Assembly: GCF_001280065.1 (NCBI RefSeq)
Contig: NZ_LGEA01000162.1
Span: 62,001 to 126,000, forward strand
DNA length: 64,000 nt
DNA from: Streptomyces sp. NRRL B-1140
Lineage (GTDB): Bacteria > Actinomycetota > Actinomycetes > Streptomycetales > Streptomycetaceae
Direction: 5' to 3'
Below, in pieces: positions 7,955-17,084 of this stretch (its first letter is position 1; the number at the start of each line of letters is the position of its first letter). The translations under genes were made by a program, and so were the position numbers. The notes under the pieces are model-generated. The model was not told the DNA's origin. It did not search any database and worked only from the letters and a program-made list of their open reading frames with translations.

Positions 7955-9262
7955 CTACTCCGAGGGGGCCTCGGGCGTCGGCTCGGCGCTGACCGCCGTG
8001 GCCCCGCGCGGCCGCACCGAGTGCCGCAGCGCCGACTTCTGCGAGTACGACCGCAGATACCCGGCGACCGTGTTCGTCACCGCGACCAGCGGCACGGCGA
8101 CGACCGCACCGCCGATCCCGGCCACCATGCCGCCAGCCGCGACCGACAGCACCACCGCCAGGGGATGCACCCGCACGGCCCGCCCCAGGATGAACGGCTG
8201 CAGGATGTGCCCCTCGATCTGCTGCACCGCCAGCACCACGACCAGGGTCATGACGGCCGTGAACACCCCCTGGGTGACCAGCGCGACGACGACCGCCAGT
8301 GCCCCGGAGACCACCGCGCCCACCAGCGGGATGAACGCGAACAGGAAGATGAACACCGCCAGCGGCACGGCCATGGGCACGTCGAGGAAGTAGATCCCGA
8401 GACCGATGAAGATGGCGTCGATCAGCGCCACGATCACCGTGCCCCGCACATATGCCGTCAGCGTCCGCCACGCCGCGGGACCGGCTCCGGCCACTCCCGG
8501 CCGCGCCGCCGCCGGCACCAGCTTCAGCGTCCACTCCCAGATGCGCTTGCCGTCGTAGAGCAGGAACAGCGTGCAGAAGACGGACAGCAGGATCCCGGTC
8601 AGCGCCTCGACGACGACCGTGACACCCTCGAGCCCCGCCGAGGTGATCTGGTCGGTGTTCGCCCCGACGGCCTCACGCAGGTTGGTGGCGATCTCGTTGA
8701 TCTGCTTGTCCGTGACGTGGAAGGGGCTGTTCAGCAGCCAGTTCCGCAACTCGTCGATGCCGTCCTGGATCTGGCCCGAGAGGTCGTCGATGTTCTCCAT
8801 GACCTGCCAGGTCACGAACCAGCCGATGAGGCCCATGACGACGAAGCCGAGGACGGCGGTCAGCGCGGTGGCCGGTCCGCGCGGCACGCCGTGGCGCCGC
8901 AGACGCGCCACCGTCGGCTGCAGCATCGCCGTGATGAGCAGCGCGATGACGAACGAGAGCACCACGAGCTGGACGGCGCTGATGACCCGCATCAGCACCC
9001 AGAGCGTGCCCGCGAGGACGAGGAGTCGCCAGCCGGCCTCGGCCGCGACCCGCACGCCCCACGGCACGGCCAGCGCGGGATCGGGGCGGGCGGCGACGTC
9101 GGGGGCGTAGTCCGGGGGCGGCGGCACGTGGTCCTCGGCGAGCGTCACGGAGTCGGGGTCGTCCCGCTGCCGTTCGGCCTCGGCGCGGCGTTCGTTGTAC
9201 CGCTCGCTCATCTCGGTCAGTCCGGCACCGAGCCGGCCGAGCCACCCTGGCACTCGCGACAT
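7955..9262 (-). CDS. AI-2E family transporter (permease)
   Basis: 435 residues. A hydrophilic N-terminus of about 95 residues precedes a run of about eight membrane helices in the PerM/AI-2E pattern. These include two N-terminal helices, a soluble stretch (about 180-250) and the signature-rich C-terminal part with FIPLVGAVVSG and GRAVRVHPLAVVLS. Members export small molecules or act as Na+/H+ antiporters, so the AI-2 name is only a family label. I start at the ATG at 9262, preceded by AAAAGGACGG; longer in-frame extensions are Arg/Pro-rich and unsupported. Confidence 0.88.
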   Translation of the reverse strand: MSRVPGWLGRLGAGLTEMSERYNERRAEAERQRDDPDSVTLAEDHVPPPPDYAPDVAARPDPALAVPWGVRVAAEAGWRLLVLAGTLWVLMRVISAVQLVVLSFVIALLITAMLQPTVARLRRHGVPRGPATALTAVLGFVVMGLIGWFVTWQVMENIDDLSGQIQDGIDELRNWLLNSPFHVTDKQINEIATNLREAVGANTDQITSAGLEGVTVVVEALTGILLSVFCTLFLLYDGKRIWEWTLKLVPAAARPGVAGAGPAAWRTLTAYVRGTVIVALIDAIFIGLGIYFLDVPMAVPLAVFIFLFAFIPLVGAVVSGALAVVVALVTQGVFTAVMTLVVVLAVQQIEGHILQPFILGRAVRVHPLAVVLSVAAGGMVAGIGGAVVAVPLVAVTNTVAGYLRSYSQKSALRHSVRPRGATAVSAEPTPEAPSE

Positions 9263-9328
9263 GATCCGTCCTTTTCCCCCGTCTTGGCGCACCACTCCCC
9301 CGAGGAGTCGTTCGTCCGACCGTACATG

Positions 9329-9367
9329 GCGCGAGCCCCGCACCGGACGACGGTGCGGGGCTCGCGC
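9329..9367 (-). terminator. 17-bp terminator hairpin
   Basis: GCGCGAGCCCCGCACCG and its exact complement enclose a 5-base loop. It lies directly after the stop of the minus-strand transglycosylase-like gene and upstream of the AI-2E permease gene, separating the two transcripts. Confidence 0.88.
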
Positions 9368-9398
9368 GAGGAGACGGGATCGGCCGGGGCCGGTCGGC

Positions 9399-10091
9399 TC
9401 AGTACCAGTTGTTGGCCTGCCAGAACGACCAGGCGTCACAGGGGCTGCCGTAGCGGTCGTTCATGTAGTTGAGGCCCCACTTGATCTGGGTGGCCGGGTT
9501 GGTCCGCCAGTCGGCGCCGACGGACGACATCTTGGAGCCGGGCAGCGCCTGGAACATGCCGTAGGCCCCGGAGGAGGGGTTGACGGCCTTGTAGTTCCAG
9601 TCGGACTCGTGGTCCACGATGTTGCTGAAGCACTGGAACTGGCCCGACGGCACCAGCTGCCTCGCCATCGCCTGGATCTGGGCGATGCTGTAGGAGCTCG
9701 CGACGGGGAAGTCGGAGATGTCCTTGGAGCGGCTGGCGGCGGCCTTGGCCTCCGCGCGCTCCTTGGCGGCCGCCTCGGCGGCCTTCTCAGCGGCTTCCTT
9801 CTTGGCGATGGCCGTGTCGGCGGCGGCCTTGCGGGCGGCCTCCTCGGCGTCCTTCTTCGCGCTCGCGTCCGCCTGAATGGCCTGTGCGTCGGCCTGCTGC
9901 GTCAGCGACGCGGTCTGCACCTGGGCCTGCTGGCCCGCGGGGATGTCCGCGAGCAGCGTGGCGCCGGTTGCCGTCGCTTCCGCGTCGTTGTTCTGCGCGG
10001 TGCTGCCCGAGGCAACGCCGACGACGCTTCCGACAGCGGTGACCGCCGTGGCCGAAGCCACTGCGAATCCCCGGACCGAGATCCGGCTCAC
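9399..10091 (-). CDS. Secreted transglycosylase-like (SLT/lysozyme fold) protein
   Basis: 230 residues. A signal peptide (about 1-35) is followed by a strongly Ala/Lys/Glu-rich predicted coiled coil (about 55-120). The C-terminal lysozyme-like domain carries DHESDWN, which holds the likely catalytic Glu, then SSGAYGMFQALPGSKM and a terminal DAWSFWQANNWY. Proteins of this type cleave or bind peptidoglycan in the wall. The GTG at 10091 has GGAAGG a few bases upstream and opens directly into the signal peptide. A long leader lies upstream, but I do not recognise the c-di-AMP riboswitch that often precedes such genes. Confidence 0.85.
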   Translation of the reverse strand: MSRISVRGFAVASATAVTAVGSVVGVASGSTAQNNDAEATATGATLLADIPAGQQAQVQTASLTQQADAQAIQADASAKKDAEEAARKAAADTAIAKKEAAEKAAEAAAKERAEAKAAASRSKDISDFPVASSYSIAQIQAMARQLVPSGQFQCFSNIVDHESDWNYKAVNPSSGAYGMFQALPGSKMSSVGADWRTNPATQIKWGLNYMNDRYGSPCDAWSFWQANNWY

Positions 10092-10510
10092 ACGGTTTCC
10101 TTCCAGCATCGCCCGCTTCGGTGACCCTCGCGGACGCAATCGTGCCCCTGGCACTGGCCTCCCCAACTGCGGGGTCACGGGAGGCGCGGGCCCGGTGGGC
10201 AACTCCCTCGGGGGGAGCGCCGCGTGTTGCTCGGGCGGCATACGACATCGCTATGCAGTTGATGCTGTTGCTTTTGTGGTGCCGTACCGCTGGGGGTACA
10301 GGTGTGTCGTATGCGGGGCCTGACAGGAGTGAGACTCTGCCGTAACCCGACGGGGCAAGGCAATTCCGAGTTGCGTGTGAAAGCTCACATCCCGTTTGGC
10401 GCAGGAAATTCCACGGAACGGCCACACGCGAAGGCGCCGCCCGGCTAGGCTCTTCGCCTTTTCCGGACGGCGCCAACTATCGCATAAGCGCTACTACTTA
10501 CTGCGACCGG
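10092..10510. other. 419-bp leader/intergenic region of the transglycosylase-like gene
   Basis: No convincing gene. On the minus strand this is the leader of the secreted transglycosylase-like protein. Two 9-bp arms, GCATACGAC (10238-10246) and GTCGTATGC (10306-10314), can pair over a 59-bp interval. The start-proximal 150 bp are GC-rich and the distal part is A/T-richer and probably holds the promoter. I looked for conserved ydaO/yuaA riboswitch blocks and did not find them. Confidence 0.45.
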
Positions 10511-11836
10511 TCAGATCTGCCCGTCTTCGAGCATTTCGGTCACAAGGGCGGCGATCTGGGACCTCTCGGACCGTGTCAGGGTCACGTGCGCGAAGAGCGG
10601 ATGCCCCTTCAGCTTTTCGACGACGGCGACGACACCGTCGTACCGGCCGACCCTGAGGTTGTCCCGCTGGGCCACGTCGTGGGTGAGAACCACCCGTGAA
10701 TTGGCTCCGATCCGGGACAGAACGGTAAGAAGCACGTTCCTTTCCAGCGACTGGGCCTCGTCGACGATCACGAACGCGTCGTGCAGCGAGCGTCCCCGGA
10801 TGTGGGTGAGCGGCAGGACCTCCAGCATCCCGCGCGCGGTGACCTCCTCGATGACCTCCCGGGACGTGACCGCCGACAGCGTGTCGAAGACGGCCTGCGC
10901 CCAGGGACTCATCTTCTCGGCCTCGGAGCCCGGCAGATAGCCCAGCTCCTGCCCGCCCACCGCGTACAGCGGACGGAAGACCATCACCTTCTGGTGCTGA
11001 CGGCGCTCCAGCACCGCCTCCAGACCGGCGCACAGCGCCAGTGCCGACTTGCCGGTGCCGGCCCGGCCGCCCATCGACACGATCCCGACGTCCGGGTCGA
11101 GCAGCAGGTCGAGCGCGATCCGCTGCTCGGCACTGCGGCCCTTGATGCCGAACGCCTCACGATCCCCGCGCACGACCCGCACGTTGCCGTCGGCCGTGAC
11201 CCGCCCGAGCGCCTTGCCGCGCTCCGACTGGATCATCAGCCCCGTGTGCACGGGGAGGCCGGAGACCTCGGGCACGTACACGTGGCCTTCCTCGAAGAGG
11301 ATGTCCACCTGCTCGCCGGGCAGGGTCAGTTCGGACATTCCGGTCCAGCCGGAGGAGTCCGTGATGGCGAGTTCCGCGCGGTACTCCTCGGCGAGGAGTC
11401 CGACGGAGGACGCCTTGATCCTGAGCGGGAGGTCCTTCGACACGACGGTGACGTCGAGTCCCTCGGCCTGCAGATTGCGGGCGACCGCGAGGATGCGGGA
11501 GTCGTTGTCCCCCAGGCGGTAGCCGCTGGGCAGCACGCTGGGGTCCGAGTGATTGAGCTCGACACGGACGGTCCCGCCCAGGTCCCCCGTGGGGATGGGG
11601 GCGTCGAGGCGACCGTGCCGGACCCGCAACTCGTCGAGCAGGCGGAGGGCCTGCCGGGCGAAGTAGCCGAGTTCGGGATGGTGCCGCTTGGCCTCCAGCT
11701 CCGTGACCACGACGATGGGGAGCACGACCTCGTGCTCGTCGAAGCGGTTCAGGGCGTTCGGGTCGGCCAGCAGGACGCTGGTGTCGAGAACATAGGTGCG
11801 CCGGTCGGGCTTGTGGCGCTTTGTGCTGGTCACCAC
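10511..11836 (-). CDS. PhoH family protein with N-terminal PIN domain (PhoH2 type)
   Basis: 441 residues. The N-terminal PIN nuclease domain carries acidic residues in [22 protein letters not shown] and [11 protein letters not shown] linker is followed by a PhoH P-loop ATPase (Walker [13 protein letters not shown], Walker B region [11 protein letters not shown], and [12 protein letters not shown]). PIN-PhoH fusions in mycobacteria are reported RNA helicase/RNases. GTG start. A different transcription unit from uppS is likely, since 354 bp separate them. Confidence 0.93.
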   Translation of the reverse strand: MVTSTKRHKPDRRTYVLDTSVLLADPNALNRFDEHEVVLPIVVVTELEAKRHHPELGYFARQALRLLDELRVRHGRLDAPIPTGDLGGTVRVELNHSDPSVLPSGYRLGDNDSRILAVARNLQAEGLDVTVVSKDLPLRIKASSVGLLAEEYRAELAITDSSGWTGMSELTLPGEQVDILFEEGHVYVPEVSGLPVHTGLMIQSERGKALGRVTADGNVRVVRGDREAFGIKGRSAEQRIALDLLLDPDVGIVSMGGRAGTGKSALALCAGLEAVLERRQHQKVMVFRPLYAVGGQELGYLPGSEAEKMSPWAQAVFDTLSAVTSREVIEEVTARGMLEVLPLTHIRGRSLHDAFVIVDEAQSLERNVLLTVLSRIGANSRVVLTHDVAQRDNLRVGRYDGVVAVVEKLKGHPLFAHVTLTRSERSQIAALVTEMLEDGQI

Positions 11837-12190
11837 GGAAGGACGTACCCCCTCGGATGAGGTCGGGGAGCGACGGTATGGAGCTGGACCGGTCGTCGGC
11901 CGCCCTGCGCGGGCCGAGAACCGGCCCTCCGCCTCTTCGTCCGTGCTGTGACCGCACGATCGGGCTGGTGCAAAGGGCCTCCCGGGCGGACGGCCCCGTG
12001 CCGTCCGCTGAGATCCGACACCCGTGGTTCGGGCGTCGACCTGTCTGGGTTATGCCCTCGAACGAGCGTCGCCATGCAACGGCATATGACGGCGAGCCGG
12101 TGAACTCGGCGTTACAAGCGTCACCAAGGGGGTATGGGGAGGCGCTGTGACGTGGGACGTCCTGCGTTCGGGTGACCGTCTGCGGGTACG
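11837..12190. other. 354-bp intergenic region between uppS and phoH genes
   Basis: Both flanking genes are on the minus strand, so this interval is downstream of the uppS-like gene and upstream of the PhoH gene and should contain the phoH promoter. I see no conserved gene. A tiny plus-strand ORF (12147-12203) with a good ribosome binding site overlaps the end of uppS but has no further support. Confidence 0.4.
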
Positions 12191-12964
12191 TCAGCCGCCG
12201 TAGCGGCGGTGGCGGGCGGCGTAGTCGCGCATGGCCCGCAGGAAGTCGACCTTGCGGAACGCCGGCCAGAACACGTCACAGAAGTAGTACTCCGAGTGGG
12301 CGGTCTGCCAGAGCATGAATCCGGACAGCCGCTGCTCGCCGCTGGTGCGGATCACCAGGTCGGGGTCGGGCTGGTGGCTCGTGTAGAGGTGACGCCCGAT
12401 CATGTCGATGTCGACGGCCTCGGCGAGCGCCTCCATCGAGGTGCCCTTGTCCCGGGCGTCGAGCAGCATCGACCGTACGGCGTCGGCGATCTCCTGGCGG
12501 CCGCCGTAGCCGATGGCGACGTTGACCACTATGCCGTCGACGTGCGCGGTGGTCTCCTCGGCCTCCTTGAGGATCGTCTGCAGTCCCGAGGGCAGCAGGT
12601 CGGGCGTGCCGACGTGGTGCACGCGCCAGCGGCCGTCGGCGGCCAGGGTGCGCACGACGTCCTCGATGATGCCGAGCAGGGGGACGAGCTCTTCCTGCGG
12701 GCGGTCGAAGTTGTCCGTGGACAGGAGCCAGAGGGTGACGACTTCGACGTCGGTCTCACTGCACCAGCCGAGGAACTCCTCGATCTTCCCGGCCCCGGCC
12801 CGGTGGCCGTCGACGGTGCTGGAACCGGCGGCCTTCGCCCAGCGCCGGTTGCCGTCCATGATGACGCCGATGTGCTTGGGCACCTGAGCGTGGTCCAGGT
12901 GACCTTCCACCCGGCGTGCGTACAGCCTGACCAGCAGGCCACGCAGCTTGTCGCGCAGGTTCAC
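12191..12964 (-). CDS. uppS: Isoprenyl transferase (cis-prenyl diphosphate synthase, UppS family)
   Basis: 257 residues, the usual length. It condenses isopentenyl diphosphate units onto an allylic primer to make the polyprenyl carrier for cell wall glycans. Family landmarks are all present: HIGVIMDGNRRWAK with the catalytic Asp37, the ATGA-like WLLSTDNFDRP region, VNVAIGYGGRQEI, and DLVIRTSGEQRLSGFMLWQ with HSEYYF. Streptomyces usually carry two cis-prenyl synthases; which chain length this one makes cannot be read from sequence alone. Confidence 0.95.
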   Translation of the reverse strand: MNLRDKLRGLLVRLYARRVEGHLDHAQVPKHIGVIMDGNRRWAKAAGSSTVDGHRAGAGKIEEFLGWCSETDVEVVTLWLLSTDNFDRPQEELVPLLGIIEDVVRTLAADGRWRVHHVGTPDLLPSGLQTILKEAEETTAHVDGIVVNVAIGYGGRQEIADAVRSMLLDARDKGTSMEALAEAVDIDMIGRHLYTSHQPDPDLVIRTSGEQRLSGFMLWQTAHSEYYFCDVFWPAFRKVDFLRAMRDYAARHRRYGG

Positions 12965-13879
12965 GTGATTGTCAGCCCCTCCGTACGGATCGGACAGGCC
13001 GCGGCGTGCGGCCCGGTCGTGGCCGCGGGCGGTCCCTGCCCGGATGGCAGTCCCCGGAGGCGAAGCCTACCCTCGCCGCGCCCGTGGGCCGCCAACGGGG
13101 GCGGAACGAGTGGTTCCGGCCGATGCTTCCAGCCGCTCGGCCGGGCAAGAAAAACGGGCCGGTCCGTGGGGGGGAGACGGACCGGCCCGAGGGGGGGTTT
13201 CCACCATAACCCTTCGTGAGTGCTGCCGCGCGCATCGGCATGCCACAACTACTCTCCGGAGCCGCCCGGCGACATGGCGATGCATACGGAGGCCCTCATT
13301 CAGGGCCCGCCTCCGGCCGAAACTCGGTGCATGAGCTGGGGAATCAGGCGTTCCACGGCGGAGGCCGGAAGGTTTGCCGCACCTTGGGCCCACTCGGGTG
13401 ACTTGTCCCGACATCCCCCCGACGGGTGACGCACATGTGAACGCCTGCTTGACCCGGGAACGGCTGCGGATCGCCGCACGCCCCCCGCCTGCCGATGCTT
13501 TGCCGACGGGACGTCACCACGGTGCGGCTCGACGGGTGGCCCCTGGCACCGCGCAGCCCCCTCCACTGCGCGGTACCGCCCGCGCAGCTTTGCTCACGCG
13601 AATTGCCTCGTCCGAATGTACGTGAGCGGCGGCACGGAAGCGAGCCGGCGGCGATAACGATGTGAAAACCCTCGTCGGATGATGCGCAAGTGCGGTGAGC
13701 GGGAGGAGTGACGCCCGCCCTTAAGGATCACGTGGGACGCGGCGAGTGCGCGGCGGCAGTTTCCGACCAGGCCGGCCGCGACCGGGACGCCGGTCGCCGA
13801 GGTGGTGGAGGCGGCGCCGGAGCTGGTGGTGGGAGAGGTGACGGTGGGTCCGCACGCGTGATCACCGGGTCGGCGCGGC
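12965..13879. other. 915-bp interval without a convincing gene
   Basis: No open frame here shows credible protein. On the minus strand a perfect hairpin with a T run (13148-13189) ends a transcript that starts somewhere to its right. A second hairpin (about 13288-13317, CGGAGGC...GCCTCCG with an inner GGCCCT/AGGGCC) lies 100 bp further up. The minus strand around 13300-13420 has a frame ending ERLIPQLMHRVSAGGGP, which looks slightly protein-like but has poor codon bias. The region may encode a small RNA or a decayed gene. Confidence 0.4.
13148..13189 (-). terminator. Intrinsic terminator with U run, minus strand
   Basis: A perfect 13-bp stem (13155-13167 with 13177-13189) is followed on the minus strand by TTTTTCTTG. 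True U-tract terminators are uncommon in Streptomyces. No obvious gene lies just upstream on that strand, and uppS begins about 185 bp further on, so this could end a small RNA or act as an attenuator in the uppS leader. Confidence 0.75.
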
Positions 13880-14711
13880 TCAGCCGGGCTTGCGTGCGTC
13901 GAAGAGGTGGCGGGTGCTGTGGGCGACGAAGGGCCCCTCGGCCTGGATGCGCTCGTGCAGTTCACGGAGTCGCGGCTCGTACGCCTCGACGGTGAATCCG
14001 GGAACCATCCAGACCACCTTGCGCAGGAAGTGCACGACCGCGCCGATGTCGTGGAACTCCATGCGCAGCCGCTCCGCCCGCAGATCGACGACATCGAGCC
14101 CGGCGGCCTCGGCGTCGGCCCGCTCACGGTCGGGGTGGCGGGCGCCGCGCACCTCGTCCGGCTGGGGCCCGAGGAAGTACTCGACGAGTTCGAAGACGCT
14201 GCTCGGGCCGACGTGCTGGGCGAAGTACGTCCCGCCGGGCTGGAGGACGCGGGCGATCTCGTCCCAGTGGGGGCGGACGGGATGGCGGCTGACGACCAGG
14301 TCGAAGGCGCCGTCGGCGAAGGGCAGGGGGGGCATCGTCGGCAGCGGCGACGACGCCGACACCACGCGGACGAAGCAGGGCGGTGGCCTTGGCTACGTTG
14401 GGCGGCCAGCCTTCGGTGAGGAGGGGCGGCTGGGAGGCTGGGGTGTTCTCGGGAGGGGTCTTGTGGGCGACCCTGGCGAGGGCGAAGTCCAGCACTTCTC
14501 CTCCCCCGGTCTGCACATCGAGCACCGCACTTGCCCGGCCCAGCCGCTCGGCCATCGACACGGCGTACCCCCAGGAGGGGCGCGCTTCCGTCGCCCGCCC
14601 CTCGAACCAGGAGAAGTCCCAGCCCTCTGTGGGGGCGGAGGCTCCTTCGGCGAGGAGGTCTTCGAAGGTGGCGGAGTGTGGGGGGTGCGAGGGGTTCGGG
14701 AGGTGCGTCAC
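13880..14711 (-). pseudogene. SAM-dependent methyltransferase split by a frameshift in a 7-G run
   Basis: Two overlapping frames together make one class I methyltransferase. The N-terminal part starts with ATG at 14711 and contains the SAM motif VLDVQTGGGEVL. The C-terminal part runs to the stop at 13880 and contains PLPFADGAFDLVVSRHP and RVLQPGGTYFAQHVG. They meet at a run of seven G on the plus strand (14326-14332). With six G the frame would read ADDAPLPFADGAFDL and join the halves exactly. This is a true disruption, a sequencing indel, or phase variation. It lies in the same direction as, and 12 bp from, the GNAT gene. Confidence 0.88.
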
Positions 14712-14723
14712 CGGGGGTGCTCC

Positions 14724-15185
14724 TTACGCGAGGACTAGCATGACGTGCTCGTTGTCACCGTGCCGGACGGTGCCGGTCCGCTGGAAACCGTGCTTCTCGA
14801 GGAGGCGTACGGAGCCGGTGTTGTCGATGACGGGGTCGGCGTGCAGCGGCCGGTTCTGCTCCCGCTCCAGGAAGAGGGAGAGGGCGCGGCTGCCGATGCC
14901 GCGGCCCCAGTACGGGCGGCCGAGCCAGTATCCGAGGAAGCGGCGGTCCGCGTCCCACCAGGCGACGACGCTGCCGGCGGCCTCGCCGTCGACGGTCACG
15001 GCCTGGACGAAGACGGTGTCGTCCCCGAGGACGTTGGTCTTCCAGTGCCGCAGGAACGCTTCGCGCGGCCGAGGGGTGAACCTCGACCGCCGGACGGCTT
15101 CCGGATCGTGCTCGTACGCGAGCAGGAACTCCAGGTCGTCTTCCACAACGTCGCGCAGCCGTACGTCCACGTGGTCATCGCTCAT
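14724..15185 (-). CDS. GNAT family N-acetyltransferase
   Basis: 153 residues from the ATG at 15185. It carries the RimJ/RimL-like fold signatures: N-terminal VRLRDVVEDDLEFLLAYEHD, the acetyl-CoA loop region GYWLGRPYWGRGIGSRAL, and the C-terminal DNTGSVRLLEKHGFQRTGT. It transfers an acetyl group from acetyl-CoA to an amine; the substrate cannot be inferred. A longer in-frame start at 15224 would overlap the LLM flavoprotein gene and lacks support. Confidence 0.9.
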   Translation of the reverse strand: MSDDHVDVRLRDVVEDDLEFLLAYEHDPEAVRRSRFTPRPREAFLRHWKTNVLGDDTVFVQAVTVDGEAAGSVVAWWDADRRFLGYWLGRPYWGRGIGSRALSLFLEREQNRPLHADPVIDNTGSVRLLEKHGFQRTGTVRHGDNEHVMLVLA

Positions 15186-15220
15186 GCCCGGAGTGTGGCA
15201 GCGACCACGGACAACGGGCC

Positions 15221-16099
15221 TCACGGAACGAGCGGGCGCACCTCTTCCGCCGCGAACCGCACGAACCCCTCAGGGTCGGGTTCGTCCGCCGTCGGTTGCA
15301 GGACGACGCTGTCGGCTCCGGCCTCGACCAGGCGCTCGACGGCCTTCGCGACGGCTCCGGCGTCCCCGGCGACCCCGAGGTCCGGTACGGAGTCGAGCCC
15401 TTCGGCGACGAGTTCCGCACGCAGCCGGGTGTCGGCGTCGGGCCCGGTGGCGGTGAGCAGGTAGACGACGACGGGGTGGTGCCCGGCCCCACGGCCGGCC
15501 GCCGCCCGCCCCTCCTCGACGAGCTGCCGTGCCGTACGCACGCCCTCGGCGTTGGTGGCGGCGGTGAGGATGGTGCCGTCGGCGGCCTGGCCGGTGAGCC
15601 GCAGCGAACGCGGCCCGGTGGCTCCCGCCAGCACCCCGCTCCGCGGACCGTGCGGCGGCCAGTCGAGGGCGACGTCGTCGAGCTTGACGTATCGGCCGTC
15701 GACCGTGACCCGCTCGCCGGCCAGCAGGGCCCGGAGCGCGACGAGATGCTCTCGCAGCAGGGTGACGGGCGACTCGACGCGGGCGCCGACCTGCCCCATC
15801 CAGTCCTGTACACCGTGTCCCACACCGAGAATCGCCCGCCCGGGGAACATCCGGTGCAGCGAGGCTGCCTCCATGGCGGTGATGGCCACGTTCCGCAGGG
15901 GCACGGGCAACAGCCCGACCCCGACCCGCACCCGCTCGGTCCACGCGAGAGCGGCTGCCGCGGTGGAGATCCCGCCTTCTCTGAAACAGTCCTCCCAGAG
16001 CCAGAGCTCATCGAGCCCGGCGTCATCGGCCAGCCGGGCAACGGACCTCAGTCGCTCGGGGGCTAGTTGGGGGCGGAAGACTGCGCCTAGGGGGGTCAT
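15221..16099 (-). CDS. LLM class flavin-dependent oxidoreductase (F420/FMN luciferase fold)
   Basis: 292 residues, bacterial luciferase-like TIM barrel. Supporting stretches are the DDAGLDELWLWEDCF start of the barrel, VGVGLLPVPLRNVAITAMEAASLHRMFPGR and ILGVGHGVQDWMGQVG. The repeated VPDLGVAGD and EAGADSVVLQPT stretches near the C-terminus match F420-dependent members. It probably reduces or oxidises a small organic substrate with F420 or FMN. It is the first gene of a minus-strand run with the acetyltransferase and the broken methyltransferase. Confidence 0.9.
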   Translation of the reverse strand: MTPLGAVFRPQLAPERLRSVARLADDAGLDELWLWEDCFREGGISTAAAALAWTERVRVGVGLLPVPLRNVAITAMEAASLHRMFPGRAILGVGHGVQDWMGQVGARVESPVTLLREHLVALRALLAGERVTVDGRYVKLDDVALDWPPHGPRSGVLAGATGPRSLRLTGQAADGTILTAATNAEGVRTARQLVEEGRAAAGRGAGHHPVVVYLLTATGPDADTRLRAELVAEGLDSVPDLGVAGDAGAVAKAVERLVEAGADSVVLQPTADEPDPEGFVRFAAEEVRPLVP

Positions 16100-16525
16100 G
16101 GTGGCTTCCTACCCGTTCCGGGGAGCGTCGGACAAGGAGTTTTGTGTCTCGTGGAAAGCCGGCGTGCGCAGTGGATGCCGGGTAGGTCTCAGCGTCTTCG
16201 GTGCCGGGTTCGAGTCTGAGAGACGTCGGTCTCGCCGTCGCGGTCGCCGTGATGCCGGTCACCGGTACGGACGCGGTGACGGACACCGGCTTGAAGTCGG
16301 CGGCGTCCAGCCACGCCCAGGTCGGCAGGATTCGTCGTCACTTTCGCGCCGTAACGGTTACATGACGCTCCCAGACGAGGCGTCAGCGGCGATGCTGCTC
16401 AGGGCGTCTCAGTCAGGAATCAGCAAAGGCACGACTCCGTGGGCCCATGCGAGGGGCGGTCGATACGGATACGTTCGGGGCGGCGAGCCGCCGGCAGGTG
16501 GTGGCACGGCCGGAGGGGGTTACGG
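16100..16525. other. 426-bp region with a coding remnant on the minus strand
   Basis: No intact gene. About 16215-16325 on the minus strand reads WAWLDAADFKPVSV and then VPVTGITATATARPTS, with good codon bias and protein-like composition, but it has no start and dissolves into non-coding sequence. I take it as the remnant of a lost gene. A GGTTCGAGTC stretch at about 16207 resembles a tRNA T-loop but no cloverleaf forms around it. The DUF192 promoter must lie at the right end. Confidence 0.4.
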
Positions 16526-16903
16526 ATGGGGCGGCGCTGGCAGGACGGGCGTGGGGAATTGGTCGTGCCGGGGGATGACGGGGAGCCGCCCCTCAGGGTG
16601 CCGCTGGAGATAGCCGGCTCCTATCGGGCCCGAACCAGGGGGCTGTTGGGGCGGGACTCCATCGACGGGGCGATCCTGCTCTCCCCCGCCAACAGCGTGC
16701 ACACCTTTCGTATGCGCATGCCGATCGATGTCGCCTACCTCGATCGGCGTTTTCGGGTCATCGCCGTGCAGACCATGCGGCCCGGGCGGCTGGGGATGCC
16801 TCGGTTGCGGGCCCGGCACGTGGTGGAGGCCGAGGCCGGGGCGATGGGCGAGTGGGGGGTGCGGGAAGGAACGCGGGTGGAGGTCGTCGGGCCGGTGGAG
16901 TGA
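16526..16903 (+). CDS. DUF192 (UPF0127) family protein
   Basis: 125 residues from the ATG at 16526, chosen for its GGAGGGGG ribosome binding site. The DUF192 core is recognisable: SYRARTRGLLGRDSIDGAILL, SVHTFRMRMPIDVAYLD and an end in ARHVVEAEAGAMGEWGVREG. The family is a small beta-barrel of unknown biochemical function. In many Streptomyces DUF192 genes neighbour TadE/pilus genes; here the Tad locus begins about 2.4 kb away with other genes between. Confidence 0.85.
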   Translation: MGRRWQDGRGELVVPGDDGEPPLRVPLEIAGSYRARTRGLLGRDSIDGAILLSPANSVHTFRMRMPIDVAYLDRRFRVIAVQTMRPGRLGMPRLRARHVVEAEAGAMGEWGVREGTRVEVVGPVE

Positions 16904-17022
16904 GGTGAGTGGCCTCGTTCGAGGGGCGCGGGTGGTGCTGCCAGGGCCTCGGCCGACTCCACCGTCCGTTCGGCGAGGCGACCGGGGTCCGGGATTCATA
17001 GCCGGCCAACAACGCACCCAGC

Positions 17023-17070
17023 GGCCGCATTGGATGGAGTCGCTTTGATGAGTACCGACTTGTATGGATG
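17023..17070 (+). repeat. Truncated copy of a promoter plus gene start (copy 1 of 48-bp repeat)
   Basis: These 48 bp match 18546-18593 at 45 positions, covering a promoter-like stretch and the codons for MSTDLYG. After codon 8 the similarity ends and the frame continues as non-protein-like sequence. Weaker similarity extends roughly 70 bp upstream of both copies (CCGACTCCACCG and CGGCGAG blocks). So copy 1 is the 5' end of a lost paralogue of the gene at 18571, cut off by the genes now on the other strand. Confidence 0.8.
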
Positions 17071-17084
17071 TCGTCCTCGTGCGC

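Noticed and set aside
10092..10400. c-di-AMP (ydaO/yuaA) riboswitch upstream of the secreted lysozyme-like gene
   Set aside because: Streptomyces cell-wall hydrolase genes often carry one, but I cannot find the conserved blocks (such as the GCTAACC region) in the minus-strand leader.
12147..12203. 18-codon plus-strand ORF with a GGGGAGG ribosome binding site
   Set aside because: It overlaps the 3' end of the uppS gene on the other strand and is too short to judge; no promoter or conservation argument supports it.
13386..13410. TTGGGCCCACTCGGG resembling the GGGCCC element of the Tad locus
   Set aside because: Only one GGGCCC palindrome and about 15 bp of similarity, away from any gene start; most likely chance.
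13300..13566. 88-codon minus-strand ORF ending ERLIPQLMHRVSAGGGP
   Set aside because: The first two thirds are Arg/Pro/Ser-rich with poor codon bias and the end lies in a hairpin; probably not a gene, though a short decayed one cannot be excluded.
16170..16260. tRNA-like T-loop sequence (GGGTTCGAGTC)
   Set aside because: The flanking bases do not form a T-stem, no D or anticodon arm can be drawn around it, and no acceptor stem closes the region. GTCTCAG/CTGAGAGAC pairing nearby is imperfect.
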